Below are positions 47,096 to 57,846 of a DNA stretch of 64,000 bases, one piece after another. Source of the stretch: Monodelphis domestica. Lineage: Eukaryota; Chordata; Mammalia; Didelphimorphia; Didelphidae. Position numbers and translations under genes: made by a program. The stretch covers positions 49,097,395 to 49,161,394 of the forward strand of contig NC_077235.1 of NCBI RefSeq assembly GCF_027887165.1, given 5' to 3'. The notes under the pieces are model-generated. The model did no database searches. It worked only from the letters and a program-made list of their open reading frames with translations, and was not told the origin of the DNA. Each line of letters opens with the position of its first letter. The first letter of the stretch is position 1.

Positions 47096-47642
47096 TAAAT
47101 GCATGTGGTATGTGAATGTAAGTCTTGAGATGAGAGGCTTCCATGATTATCTCACCCTGCCTATATCAACCAGGTCAGTTCTTTCCCCTGGGCCAGCTCC
47201 AGTGGAGTGTTATTAATCCACAACTCAGAGGAGGGAGGGAAGGTGGAGGGGTATCAAGGTTGCTATGAACTCTGATAAACCTCTATTTCTGGTCCAATGG
47301 GTTATTAACCAGAAGTGGGTAGTTTTTAGGGGAAACGGGCAGTCCTAGGTTCTAGCATAGTAATCAGAAATAGAGACCATATACACATGAATCAGCATTT
47401 GGAGTCTATCTAGTTGTAAGGGACGGAGGTATCATTGCATAAATCACCCTGCAATCCTCAGGAAATGCAAGATTTATTTATCTCCACAGTGGTGAGGAGC
47501 ATGGGCTCTGGAGGGATTTTCTCTTAAGTACAGTAGCCTGATGTCAAGAAGCTGAGGAAACATCAGGGTAAATGGAGAGACTTAGGTCCTAATCTAATGG
47601 TCAGAAGTAGGGTCAAGGGACTGGCTGGGTCAGAGCCTGAGG

Positions 47643-47706
47643 CCTAGTTGGATTGGGAGGGGTGAAGTTTGTCCTAGATTTGTTTACCCTCAACTTCAGT
47701 ATGGTT
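47643..47706 (+). ncRNA. Hairpin with a compensatory base-pair change
   Basis: GAGGGGTGAA (47657-47666) pairs with TTTACCCTC (47683-47691) with one bulged G. Relative to the usual GGTGAG/CTCACC, the loop-closing G-C has become A-T through changes on both arms, and a neighbouring C-to-T leaves a G-T pair, so the stem is kept. Confidence 0.5.
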
Positions 47707-47804
47707 ATTTCTACCCTATAATTAATCAGTTACCTCCATCTAGGAGAGGGGTGCCAAGGCCACTAGAGTGGCTCTATTTTGGGTCAAGAAAAATGTCAAG
47801 AAAA

Positions 47805-48273
47805 AAGGCAGCAATGATACCAGTATAAGGACTATACCTCAAAGAGAACAAAGAGGGAAAGGACCTATTTATACAAAAATATTTGTGGTAGCTCTTTTTA
47901 TGGTGACAAAGAATTGGAAACAGAGGGGGACTCAGATGGGGAATGGATGAACAAGTAAAAAATGATGAAGGAGATGGTTTCAGAGAAATCTGGGAAGATT
48001 TGTATGAACTGACACAAAGTTAAAATGAGCTGAACCAGGGGTACAATTTATACTATAACAACTATATTGTATAGTAAATCAACTCTAAAAGACTTTGGAA
48101 ACTATGATGAAATGTGCTACCTACTTCCTAATAGAAAGGAGATGAACTCTGAGTGCAGGCTGAGACATATTTTTTTGAACATGACTAGTGCAGGAATTTG
48201 TTTGGTTTGATTGTACATGTTTATAACAGACTTTATTTTTTTTTTGCTTCCTCTTTGGGGGAGGGGTGGGGTG

Positions 48274-48312
<39 letters not shown>

Positions 48313-48345
48313 GATCTTTACGAAAATAAAATTTATTTTAAAAAA
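47805..48345 (+). mobile_element. L1 3' end inserted in the array
   Basis: AATATTTGTGGTAGCTCTTT then AAAGAATTGGAAACAGAGGG is the L1 ORF2 C-terminus. The 3' UTR follows (GAACATGACTAGTGCAGGAA, G-rich GGGGGAGGGGTGGGGTGGGG), with a (GA)n run at 48276-48309. Array sequence continues at about 48350 (GTAGGCAAGGACATTGGTTGG). Confidence 0.75.
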
Positions 48346-48942
48346 AGAAGTGGTAGGCAAGGACATTGGTTGGTGGCCTGCCTAACAAATTATGCCGCCA
48401 TAATCAATTGCATGATGGTGGTAACCATCCAGGAAGAATAAATAGGAAGGATTCAGGGAGGAAATGTGGCAAGACTCTTAGGAGCTGATGCAGAGGGAAG
48501 GAAGGTAAACCAGGAAAACAGTCTATCCAATGACTATAACAATGTCAATGGAAATCCCCACAAAGTGAAAGAGAGTACAATGTCATTGCAATAACAGAGA
48601 ATATTTTTCCTGGAGACTAGTTGATAAGTCATCTCTGTCCCTTATATGTAGATGACAGGAATCAAGGAGGGTGAAATATTGTATATGCAGGCTGACTTGT
48701 TGGATGAGTTGGCTGTTTTGTTGAATTGCCTTTTTTCCATTTCTTTTTTAATTCTTTGTACTAAGGGATTACTTCCTGTGTTGAGGATGGGAAGGAATAT
48801 ATTTGGAAAGCAGGGTGACATAAAAACAAAATCTCTGATGAAAATTGTACCAATAAAGCAATAGAAAGAAGCAAGTGTGGCAGTATAGAAAAAGGCAAGT
48901 TGGTAAGTGAGAGCAATGAGCCTGGATGGGTCAGAGTCTGGG

Positions 48943-49006
48943 TCCTGGCTGGATCTGGAAGGGTGAGGCTTTCTTGATTTACTCACCCTCCAAACATCAG
49001 CTAGGG
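48943..49006 (+). ncRNA. Putative hairpin H1, triplet 2
   Basis: The same symmetric stem as the H1 of triplet 1, with GATCTGG replacing GTTCTGG in the 5' arm. The 3' arm is unchanged. Confidence 0.6.
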
Positions 49007-49212
49007 CAGCTCTTCCCCAGAGCCAGTTACAGCAAGAAATAACCTGTTTCATTCTGAGTTGGGAGAGAGGACAGAGAATGTGGAGGTTCTCTGGTCCTGG
49101 TCCGTTGTCCTGGATTCAAGTGGTAGTTCTGTTGGCAGGATGGATAACAGTAGCCTGGTCCTTGTCTGTGTGTCAGAGGGAGGGTTGGGAGACTGGATGG
49201 GTTTGAGACCAT

Positions 49213-49279
49213 TGCCTGCTGTGCTATAGAGAGGTGAGGTTTGTTTATTTTACTCACTCTCCAAACATCAGCCAAGGCT
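49213..49279 (+). ncRNA. Putative hairpin H2, triplet 2
   Basis: The 5' arm GAGAGGTGAG faces CTCACTCTC. Compared with GGGGTGAG/CTCACCCT, both arms changed (G to A and C to T) and a stem of about nine pairs is retained in a slightly shifted register. Confidence 0.55.
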
Positions 49280-49468
49280 GCTCTACCCCAGAGCCAGTTC
49301 CAAATGGTTATGAATTCTCTACACATGGGAGAGGCTATAGCCTCTGGAGGATCTCCACTTTTGGTCCAGTGGTTTGGTGTCAAGAGGAATCAGAGTAAAG
49401 GGAGAATCCCAGGCTTTATTCTGATGGTCAGAATGATGCCCCGGAGACTGGATGGGTCAGAGTCTGGG

Positions 49469-49533
49469 TCCTGGCTGTATTGGGAGGGGTGAGGCTTTCT
49501 GGATTTACTCACCCTCCAAACATTAGCCAGGGC
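49469..49533 (+). ncRNA. Putative hairpin H3, triplet 2
   Basis: GGAGGGGTGAG faces CTCACCCTCC with one bulge; basal TGGCTG faces TAGCCA. Confidence 0.6.
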
Positions 49534-50199
49534 AGCTCTGCCTCAGAGCCAGCTCCAATGGGGAGTCAATGATCTCCAAAAGTGAGTTGGCCACAAACTC
49601 TGTAGCAGCTCTATTTCTGATCCAGTGGCCAGGTATCAAGGAGTATATGAAAGGGATGTCAAATGGAAAATGCCTGAACATACTCTGGTACACCAAAATG
49701 AAGCTTATGGTTCCTGTGATATAAGGAAAGAAGCCCAGGACGGATGGAGAGAGGAATGGGAAGATTGTCATCAACAGATAGAGAGGGATGGTCATGAAGA
49801 GAGGAAAAGAGTGTACACAATGTCAACAGAAAGCAACAAAACTCGAAGTGCATGTATTAGGATCTTTCTCCTGGAACAGAATTAAGACAATGCACCTACT
49901 TCTTTTGGGAACAGAGCACCTGGACTTCGGGTGTGGAATACTGCCCCAAACATCAGAAGCAGCTTCTGTGTGGTTTAGTTATGCTTAAGTAAGTGCCTTT
50001 TTTGCATTCCTTGTTTCATTCTATTATTTAAAGGGTAGTTCTCTGGAAGGGGGATGAGGAAACGGAAGTGATCTTAAAACGAAAGATATTACAATTGTTT
50101 TACATGATATAAAGAAACAAGGTCAACAGTAAGGCAAATTTGTTCCAAAGTAGGCAAAAGGATCAGTAGTTGACCCTATGCTGTAGCCCAAATGGAGAT

Positions 50200-50290
50200 G
50201 TTAGAAATTGACTGGGTCAGAGTCTGGCCTCACTTGAGGTGAGGTTTCCTGGATGAACTCCCCGTCCCAGTTTCAGTCAGGGCAGCTCTG
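50200..50290 (+). ncRNA. Degenerate hairpin unit
   Basis: GACTGGGTCAGAGTCTGGCC, TGAGGTGAGGTTTCCTGGAT and CAGTCAGGGCAGCTCTGCTT identify the unit. The 3' arm CTCCCCGTCCCAG has drifted and pairs poorly. Confidence 0.3.
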
Positions 50291-51236
50291 CTTCAGTGCC
50301 ATTTATGATGAGTAATTTCTTGTGTCCATGGTGAAAATGGGAGTCCATGGAAATAAAATGTGTCTACAAGAAGCAGCAAAAGTCACATTGACTGCTGGGG
50401 CTTTAAGTGCTGTGGTACGCAAATGAAGCCCATGATTCAGTTAAGGTGAGAAAGAATCAAAAAGGACAGGCAGAGGCTTGGAAAGACTAATATCAATTGA
50501 TGCCAAGGACAGTCAGAAAAACAGGAACCAGTATTAATGATGACTCCAAAAATGTGAATGCAAAATGCTCTAAAAAGGGAAATTAAAGGCATTTTCTTGA
50601 TAATGACCAAGAAGCTCGGTCCTAAAGCAAAGCTGAAAAAATGTACCTTCTTCCATGCTCTGCAAAGGGGAGAGACTATATCGGTGTGGAACGTGGCAAT
50701 ATGATCAAACTCAATATGTTGTTTGGATTCTAGAAGTACTTTTCTGCATTTCTGGGTTCTAAGGGATGGTCCTCTGGGTAGGGGATGATGAGGCAAGATA
50801 TATGTGGCAGTGATGGTGACGTGCAATAAAAATATTTCCATGTTTGTGGAAGAGGTTTGTCATATATATATATACAACAAGGAGATCTTCAGGAAAATGA
50901 CAAGTCTCTGATCCTAATATATTGAGCAAAGGTAGAGGCTAGAGCCTGAGTGCACATGTGGATGGTCTGAGTATGAAATACTGCATAGGCAGGCTGATTG
51001 GTGGATGTGTTGGTTGGTTTTGCTGAACTGCCGACCGCCATTTCTTTTCTAATTCTTGGTACTAATGGACGGTTTGTTTTGGAAATAATGGGGACGGGCA
51101 TATTTAGAAATGAGGGTGATGAAAAAACAAAAAGCTATGAGGACATTGTAAAGATAAAGCCATGGAAAGAAGCAGGGGTGGGCAATGCTGGCCAGGTAGT
51201 GAGAGTGACGAGAGCCTGGATGGGTCAGAAACTGGG

Positions 51237-51300
51237 TCCTGGCTGGTTCTGGAAGGGTGAGGCTTTCTTGATTTACTCACCCTCCAAACATCAGCTAGGG
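51237..51300 (+). ncRNA. Putative hairpin H1, triplet 3
   Basis: Identical to the H1 at 42842-42905. Confidence 0.6.
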
Positions 51301-51508
51301 CAGCTCTTCCCCAGAGCCAGTTCCAGCGAGGAGTAGCCTATCTCACTGTGGATGGGGAGAGAGAGGAATGGGAAAGCTGAGGGTCTCTGGTCCTGGTCCG
51401 TTGTTCTGGATTCAAATAGCAGGTCTGTTAGCAGGGTGGATAACAATGGCCCAGGCTCTAGCCTGGGTTTCAGAGGAAGGTTCAGAGACTGGATGGGTTT
51501 GAGTCTGT

Positions 51509-51575
51509 TGCCTGCTGAGTTATAGAAGGGTGAGGCTTCTTTATTTTACTCACCCTCTAAACATCAGCCAGGGCA
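51509..51575 (+). ncRNA. Putative hairpin H2, triplet 3
   Basis: Identical to the H2 at 43114-43180. Confidence 0.55.
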
Positions 51576-51778
51576 GCTCTGCCCCAGGGCCAGCTCCAAA
51601 TGGTTATGAATCTACAACACATAGGAGAGGACCACGGACCCTATAGGGTCCCAACTTTTGGTCTGGTTGGTCTGATGTCAAGAAGCAGGGAGAGAGAAAG
51701 TGAGGTAAAGGAAGAATCCCAGGTTCTATCTTCATGTTCAGAAGTAGGTCCCGGAGACTGGATGGGTCAGAGTCTGAG

Positions 51779-51844
51779 TCCTGGCTGTATCAGGAGGGGT
51801 GAGGCTTACTTGACTTACTCACCCTCCAAACATCAGCCATGGCA
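51779..51844 (+). ncRNA. Putative hairpin H3, triplet 3
   Basis: Identical to the H3 at 43384-43449. One of the two base differences of the duplicated block lies just upstream (GATGAG versus GATGGG). Confidence 0.6.
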
Positions 51845-52816
51845 GCTCTGCCTCAGAGCCAGCTCCAATGGGAAGTCAATGATCTCCAAGAGATGAGAAC
51901 ACGGACTCTGGAGGGTATCCAGTTTTGGTCCAATAACCAGGTATCAAGGAGCAATGAATAGGGACATAAATTGAGGAATGGCTCAACATATTGAGATACA
52001 TAAATCAAGCCCACGATTACTATCATATAAAGTCATTTGCCCAGGAAGGATAGAGAGAAGTATGGGAAGATTGATAGGAAGTTGTGAAAAGAGATGGCCA
52101 GCAACAAAGGAAAACAGGGTATTCAATTCCTCCAAAAAGGTGAATGAAAAGGAGCAAAAAGAAAATGTGAAGGAATTATAATGATAATAACCAAGGATCT
52201 AGGTCCTAGAAAACAGTTGAGAAAAGGTGCTTTCTCCTTTGCTTTGCAATGGTGTAAGTCTATGCATGTGGAATATTGCATACAGGTTCAAATTCAATTA
52301 ATGTGGCATTTGGTTGTGCAGAGGTGCCTTCTCTGAATTTATTTCCCTATTCATGGTTATAAGAAATGGTTCTCTGGGCAGGGGGTGACTAGGAAGGTCA
52401 TATATTTCATTAATGGTGATATATAAACAAAGGATCTCCCCATTTGCAGAAAAAACAGCTTTATGGTAAAGATTCATGGATGACCTTCAGAAAAAATGGC
52501 AAGGCTAAGGCCTGTTAGACAAAGGTAGAGATTAAAGGCAAATTGAGTATGTCTGAGCAGTGTTTTTTTCTAGAGATGAAAGGCTTCCTCCCTCCAAATA
52601 TCAGCCAGGTCAGCTCTTCTCTTAGACCATCTCCAATGGTGAGTTAATACATAGCTCAGAAAGAAGGGAAAGGGAGGTTGCTGTGGATTCCAGAAGGCCT
52701 CTACTTGTGTGTCTAGAGAGCTCATTATAGAAGTAAATAGAAAGTCCTAGACTCTGGTCTGATGGTCAGAAATAGGGCCTAATTACAATACGGGTCAGAG
52801 TCTGGGTTCTACTTAG

Positions 52817-52857
52817 CTGTAGAGGAGTAATGTGTAATTAAATGAATTACTCTACAG
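52817..52857 (+). ncRNA. Sequence-diverged hairpin with an intact 12-bp stem
   Basis: CTGTAG (52817-52822) and AGTAAT (52826-52831) pair exactly with ATTACT (52846-52851) and CTACAG (52852-52857). The upper arm has a 3-nt bulge and the loop is 14 nt. This subtype is also seen near 47415 and 56330, where the arms read GGTG/CACC. Confidence 0.5.
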
Positions 52858-52904
52858 TCTCAGGCAGGGCAGCTTTGGCCAGGAGCTAAATTAATTTAGG
52901 ACTT

Positions 52905-53390
52905 ACTCAAGCTGAACTGCCAAGCATTCAGACTGTTGCAGTGAGCACAACTTCAATGGGCTAGCTGTGATGCTTGAATGCCAAAAGCAGGTTTGCCTAA
53001 AAGACTATTTTACAGAGAGCTCACACAAGGCAGATGCTCATAGAGAGTTCAGAAGAAATAATACAAGGACACTCTGAAAGTCTCTCTGAATAATTTTGGT
53101 ATTGACTGGGAGACATGGGAGATCCTGGCACAGGACCGTCAAGCATGCCTATCCATGCCAAAGAAGGTGCTGTGTTCTAGGAGCAAAGCAGAATTACAGC
53201 AGCTCAGAAACTGGAGCTGTACAAATTTGGCGATCGCTCTATCTCAAATGTTCACACAGACTATTTGCGCCTGATCTGTGATAGAGCCTTCTGAGCAAAT
53301 ATGGGTCTGGTCAGCCACAATCGGACTCACAGTACATTGACCCTGATATAGTGATGTCATTTTGGTCCTCTTTGAGTATGAAGGACAACA
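52905..53390 (+). mobile_element. RTE-type LINE 3' end inserted in the array
   Basis: GATCCTGGCACAGGACCGTC (the WEILAQDR motif), CTATTTGCGCCTGATCTGTG (the C..C of a C-terminal zinc finger) and GGTCTGGTCAGCCACAATCG (GLVSHNR) match the C-terminus of RTE-type LINE ORFs, followed by TGATGTCATTTTGGTCCTCT. No single frame is open throughout, so it is an old broken copy. Array sequence resumes with GTGATCTCCACAAGGG. Confidence 0.65.
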
Positions 53391-53555
53391 GTGATCTCCA
53401 CAAGGGAGAGGAGGGGGCATGGACTTTGGAGAGACTCTCTTTCTTTTAGGTTCAGTGCCCTGATGTCAAGAAGCTAGGGAGGCATCATGGCAAATGGGAA
53501 GACCCTGGTCATATCCTGATTGTCTGGAGTAGTCCAGGGACTGAATGGGTCAGAG

Positions 53556-53622
53556 TATGGGACCTGGCTGGATTTGGAGGGGTAAAGTTTGTCATTGATT
53601 TACTCACCCTCTAAACTACAAT
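53556..53622 (+). ncRNA. Diverged hairpin unit
   Basis: GGAGGGGTAAAG opposite TTTACTCACCCTC. The unit is easily recognised, but a G-to-A change in the 5' arm leaves an unpaired position in the stem. Confidence 0.4.
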
Positions 53623-53849
53623 TTGGGCATCTCTTTCCCAGGTCAGCTTCCATGGTCAATCAATTAGCTGCACCTAGGGGGCCCAAGGACTCTGGTGGGC
53701 TCTCTTTTGGGTACAGTGGCAGGTTGTCAAGAACCAGCTGAGAGTTGGACATTGATTGGAGGAGTCATTTGCGTGATAGTGGCAACAGATTCCAGGAGGA
53801 ATAGGAAGGATTTAGGGAGGAGGAATGGGAAGACTCTTAAGAGGTACTG

Positions 53850-53962
53850 GTATCATTTAGCAAATAGCTAGTACGTGCCCAGATCCTATTAGAGATTATG
53901 AAGACATGTTTAACACATTTACTTAGGTGACCTTGGGCAATTGCTCAACCTATCTGGTTGCA
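53850..53962 (+). mobile_element. MIR-like SINE fragment in the array
   Basis: AGTACGTGCCCAGATCCTAT then GTGACCTTGGGCAATTGCTC and AACCTATCTGG match the MIR layout. It splits the array landmark: ..GACTCTTAAGAG to the left and TGCAGAGGGAAGGAAGG to the right. Confidence 0.6.
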
Positions 53963-54430
53963 GAGGGAAGGAAGGAGAACTAGAAAATCAATCTTCCGGT
54001 GACTCCCACAATGTCAGTGGAAATCCTCACAAAGTGACAGTGAGTACATTGATATTGTAACACTAAAGAATCTTGTTCTTCTAGACAAGTTGAGAAAAGT
54101 TCTCTCTCTCCTTTCTATGGAGCTATTGGGGAAATATGAGTATATAATATTGCACATGAAGGTTAACATAATGAATTAGTTGGTCATTTAGCTGAATTGC
54201 TTTTCAACTCCATTTTTTTCTAATTCTTTGTACTACTCAAAGGCTTATTTTGGAAATGATAGGGATGGGCATTTTTGGAAAAGGTGATGTCAAAACAAAG
54301 GCTATAATGAAAACCATAAAGATAAAGCAATGGAAAGAAGCAGGGGTGGACAGTGTAGAAAAGGCAAGTTTTAGAACTTAGTGAGGTTGTGAGTGAGAGA
54401 GATGAGAGCCTGGATGGGTCAGAGTCTGGA

Positions 54431-54494
54431 TCCTGGCTGGATCTGGAAGGGTGAGGCTTTCTTGATTTACTCACCCTCCAAACATCAGCTAGGG
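54431..54494 (+). ncRNA. Putative hairpin H1, triplet 4
   Basis: The 5' arm ATCCTGGCTGGATCTGGAAG (upper part) faces the standard 3' arm. Confidence 0.6.
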
Positions 54495-54682
54495 CAGCTC
54501 TTTCCCAGAGCCAGTTACAGCAAGAAGTAACCTGTTTCATTCTGAGTTTGGAGAGAGGACAGAGAATGTGGAGGTTCTCTGGTCCTGGTCCGTTGTCCTG
54601 GATTCAAATAGCAGATCTCTTAGCAGGGTGGATAACAGTGGATAACAGGGAGGGTTGAGAGACTGGATGGGTTTGAGTCTGT

Positions 54683-54749
54683 TGCCTGCTGTGCTATAGA
54701 GGGGTGAGGCTTGTTTATTTTACTCACCCTCCAAACATCAGCCAGGGCA
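54683..54749 (+). ncRNA. Putative hairpin H2, triplet 4
   Basis: GAGGGGTGAG faces CTCACCCTC with one bulge. The 3' arm is the array consensus. Confidence 0.55.
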
Positions 54750-54951
54750 GCTCTGCCCCAGGGCCAGCTCCAAATAGTTATGAATCTATTACACATAGGA
54801 GAGGACCACAGACTCTATCGGATCCCAACTTTTGGTTGGGTGGTCTGATGTCAAGAAGCAGGAGGTAAGGAAGAGAGGTAACGAGAATATCCCACGTTCT
54901 ATCTTTATGTTCAGAAGTAGGTCCCGGAGACTGGATGGGTCAGAGTCTGGG

Positions 54952-55017
54952 TCCTGGCTGTATTGGGAGGGGTGAGGCTTGCTTGATTTACTCACCCTCC
55001 AAACATCAGCCAGGGCA
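54952..55017 (+). ncRNA. Putative hairpin H3, triplet 4
   Basis: GGGAGGGGTGAG faces CTCACCCTCC; CTGGCTG faces CAGCCAGG at the base. Confidence 0.6.
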
Positions 55018-55217
55018 GCCCTGCCTCAGAGCCAGCTCCAAATGATTATGAATTCTTTACACATGGGAAGAAGTCATGGACTCTGGAGGGTCTCTACTTT
55101 TGGTCCAGTAGAATGGTAGCAAGAAGCAGGAGTTGAGGCATCAGGTTAGCAGAATACTAGGTTCTAGCCTGATTATCAGAAGTAGACCCCAAGCACTGGA
55201 TGAGTCAGAGTCTGGGT

Positions 55218-55282
55218 CTTGACTGTATCAGGAGGGGTGAGGCTTTTTTATTTACTCACCCTCCAAACATCAGCCAGGGCAG
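55218..55282 (+). ncRNA. Putative extra H3-like hairpin after triplet 4
   Basis: GGAGGGGTGAG faces CTCACCCTCC with a T-rich loop (GCTTTTTTATTTA), 265 bp after the preceding H3. This makes a cluster of four. Confidence 0.6.
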
Positions 55283-55764
55283 CTCTGCCTCAGAGCCAGC
55301 TCAAATGGGGAACCAATGATCTCCAAAATAGATGAGGCCATGGATTCTGGAGGGTTTGTACTTTTAATCCAGTGGCCAAGTGTCAAAACGTACCTAGGAA
55401 AGGCATTGACGGGGAATTATCTCAATATATTATGGCATGTGAATGAAATGATTGACTTCTACAGTATGAGAAAGGATGCGTAGAGTGATGAAGGAAGACT
55501 GAAACAAACTGATACAAAGGAATGTTCAGAAAAAAAGGACCAGAATGTATATAGTGACTCCAAAAATGTCAATGGAAAGCAATAAAAAACAAAGTAAAAA
55601 GACTAGAATAGTAAGGTCTACGGATCTGGGTCCTGAAGAATAGTTGTGAAAATATCTGCTTTTTTTGTTTTGCAGTAGTGAGGGACTGTGGGTGTAGAAT
55701 ATAGTGTATAGAGTCAAATATGGTTGAGGGGAAGTTTGATTTTATCAAAGTGCCATTTTTGCAA

Positions 55765-55848
55765 TTCTTTTCTTAATAATAATAATAGCTAGCATTTACA
55801 TAGTACTTCCATGTTTGCAAATCACTTTACATTCTCTTTTATAAGGGA
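55765..55848 (+). mobile_element. MIR-like SINE fragment in the array
   Basis: AATAATAATAGCTAGCATTT, ACATAGTACTTCCATGTTTG and CAAATCACTTTACATTC are typical of an old mammalian SINE. It interrupts the unit phrase between GCAATTCTTTTC and TTATAAGG. Confidence 0.6.
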
Positions 55849-56049
55849 CATTTCTATCAGCAAGGAATGATAAGAAAAGCTTTATATGGCAGTGATTACA
55901 ATATAGGAACAAAAGATTTCACATCGGTGAAAAAAAAGATTGTAATATAAAGACACAAGGGATGATCATCAAGAAAGTGACACATTCCCTTGGGACCCCA
56001 AGTTCTTGGGCAAAAAGGCTAAGGACTGGTTGTGTGTGTTTAGCCTGGG

Positions 56050-56100
56050 TTAATTCTCTACATGTGAGACTTCCTTGACTATCTCACCATCTCAGTGCCA
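56050..56100 (+). ncRNA. Diverged hairpin unit
   Basis: GTGAG (56064-56068) faces CTCAC around a 14-nt loop. Only five loop-side pairs remain. Confidence 0.35.
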
Positions 56101-56329
56101 GCCAGGTTAGCTCCTCCTCTGGGCCTGCTCCAATAATGAAATAACAATCCCCAGACCTGAGGGATGAGGGAGGCAGTGGGGGAGGAGCAGGGTTGCTATG
56201 GACTCTAGAGGATATCTATTTCTGGTCCAATGAGCTCATGACAAGGTAATAAATAGGTAATTTCAGGTTGTAGTCTGGTGGACAGAAATAGGAACCAGAT
56301 AGAGCAAGGGAAAAGAACTTAGGGTCTAT

Positions 56330-56395
56330 CTAGTTGTAGAGAAATTAGGTGTCATTGAATAAATCACCCTGTAATCCTCAAGCAGGACAGGTTTG
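56330..56395 (+). ncRNA. Diverged hairpin unit (subtype with GGTG/CACC)
   Basis: ATTAGGTG faces CACCCTGTAAT, with GGTG/CACC and ATTA/TAAT pairing around a bulge. The same subtype occurs near 47415 and 52817. Confidence 0.35.
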
Positions 56396-56599
56396 CCCCA
56401 GAGCCTAGTCAATTAAGGATTAAATTACCTCCACAGGGGAGGAGAGGCATGGGCTCTGGAGGGATTCTTTTTCTCTCTCTCTTAAGTCCAGTGCCCTGCT
56501 GTCAAGAAGCTGGAGAAGCATCAGGCTAAATGGAAAGACCCAGGTCCTATCTTAATGGTCAGAAGTAGAATCCAAGGACTGAATGGGTCAGAGTCTAGA

Positions 56600-56668
56600 G
56601 CCTAGTTGGACTGGGAGGAGTGAGGTTTGTTTCAGATTTACTCACCCTCTCAACTTCAGTATGGGCAC
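56600..56668 (+). ncRNA. Diverged hairpin unit
   Basis: GGAGGAGTGAG faces CTCACCCTC. GTGAG/CTCAC is kept and one position is mismatched. The 5' phrase GCCTAGTTGGACTGGG links it to the copy at 47643. Confidence 0.4.
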
Positions 56669-57329
56669 CTCTGCTGCAAGGCTAGGTCCCACAGTCAATT
56701 ACCTATGCCTGGAGTGGGGCAAAGACCCTGGAGGAGATATACTTTGGGTACAGTGGCTAGTTTTCAAGAAATAGCCAATATCGATTGGAGGAAGGCTTAA
56801 ACAAATTATACATTTTATACAAAATTAATTAATGCTGTTGGTAATGGATTTTAAAGGGAATAGGAAGGATTTAGGGAGGGGAAACGGGAAGACTCTTAGT
56901 AGATAATGCAGAGGGAAGGAAGGAGAACTAGGAAAACAATATAATCAATCACTACCACAGTGGAAAGCTTCTCAAAGCAAAAAAAGTGAGTGCATTGTTT
57001 ATTGTAGAGACCAAGGATATTCTCGTGGACTTGCGAAAAATCATCTCAGTTCCTTCTATATAGATGTGGGAGAAATATGTTGTTCCTGGTGGGACTTAAC
57101 AGAACCACTTTAGCTTCATTTCTTTAATCTGATTCTTGTACTAAGGGATGGCTTAGAATGGAAATAATGGGGATGGGTATATTTGGAAATGAAGGTGATG
57201 TAAAAACAAAGGCTATGACGAAAATTGTAAAGATAAAGCAAAGGAAAGAAGTAGGGTTAAACAGTTCAGAAAAAGGCAAAGTCCAGGTCCTATTCAGATG
57301 ACGAGAGCCTGGATGGGTCAGAGTCTGGA

Positions 57330-57393
57330 TCCTGGCTGGATCTGGAAGGGTGAGGCTTTCTTGATTTACTCACCCTCCAAACATCAGCTAGGG
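57330..57393 (+). ncRNA. Putative hairpin H1, triplet 5
   Basis: Same arms as the H1 of triplet 4. Confidence 0.6.
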
Positions 57394-57592
57394 CAGCTCT
57401 TCCCCAGAGCCAGTTCCACTGTACATAGCCTATTTTGTTTTGGACTTTTAAAGGGGGTAAGGAAAATTGAGGATCTCTGGTCCTGTGTCTTGGATTCAAG
57501 AAGCAGATCTGTTGAACAGTTGGATAACAATGGCCTAGTCCTTGCCCGAATGGCAGGTGGAGAGTTGGGAGACTGGATGGGTTTGAGTCTGT

Positions 57593-57659
57593 TGCCTGCT
57601 GTGCTACAGAGAGGTGAGGTTTGCTTGATTTACTCACTCTCCAAACATCAGCCAGGGCA
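57593..57659 (+). ncRNA. Putative hairpin H2, triplet 5
   Basis: GAGAGGTGAG faces CTCACTCTC, the same paired variant as in triplet 2. Confidence 0.55.
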
Positions 57660-57846
57660 GCTCTTCCCCAGGGCCAGCTCCACATGGTTTTGAAATGATT
57701 ACACATAGGCAGAATTCCTACTTTAAATGACCAGCTTGTTGTCAAGAAGCAAAGCTTTGGTTAGGCACCAAGGTAAAAGGAAAATCTGGGGTTCTATCCT
57801 GTTGTTCAGAAGTAGGTCCTGGAGACTGGATGGGTCAGAGTCTGGG

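Larger units (their letters stand above)
51116..51890 (+). repeat. Near-identical duplicate, copy 2
   Basis: Partner of 42721-43495. The flanking sequence on both sides returns to ordinary diverged array, so identity is confined to this block. Confidence 0.9.

Noticed and set aside
48276-48309. (GA)n run as a regulatory GAGA element
   Set aside because: It lies in the G-rich 3' UTR of an inserted L1 and is ordinary simple-sequence expansion.
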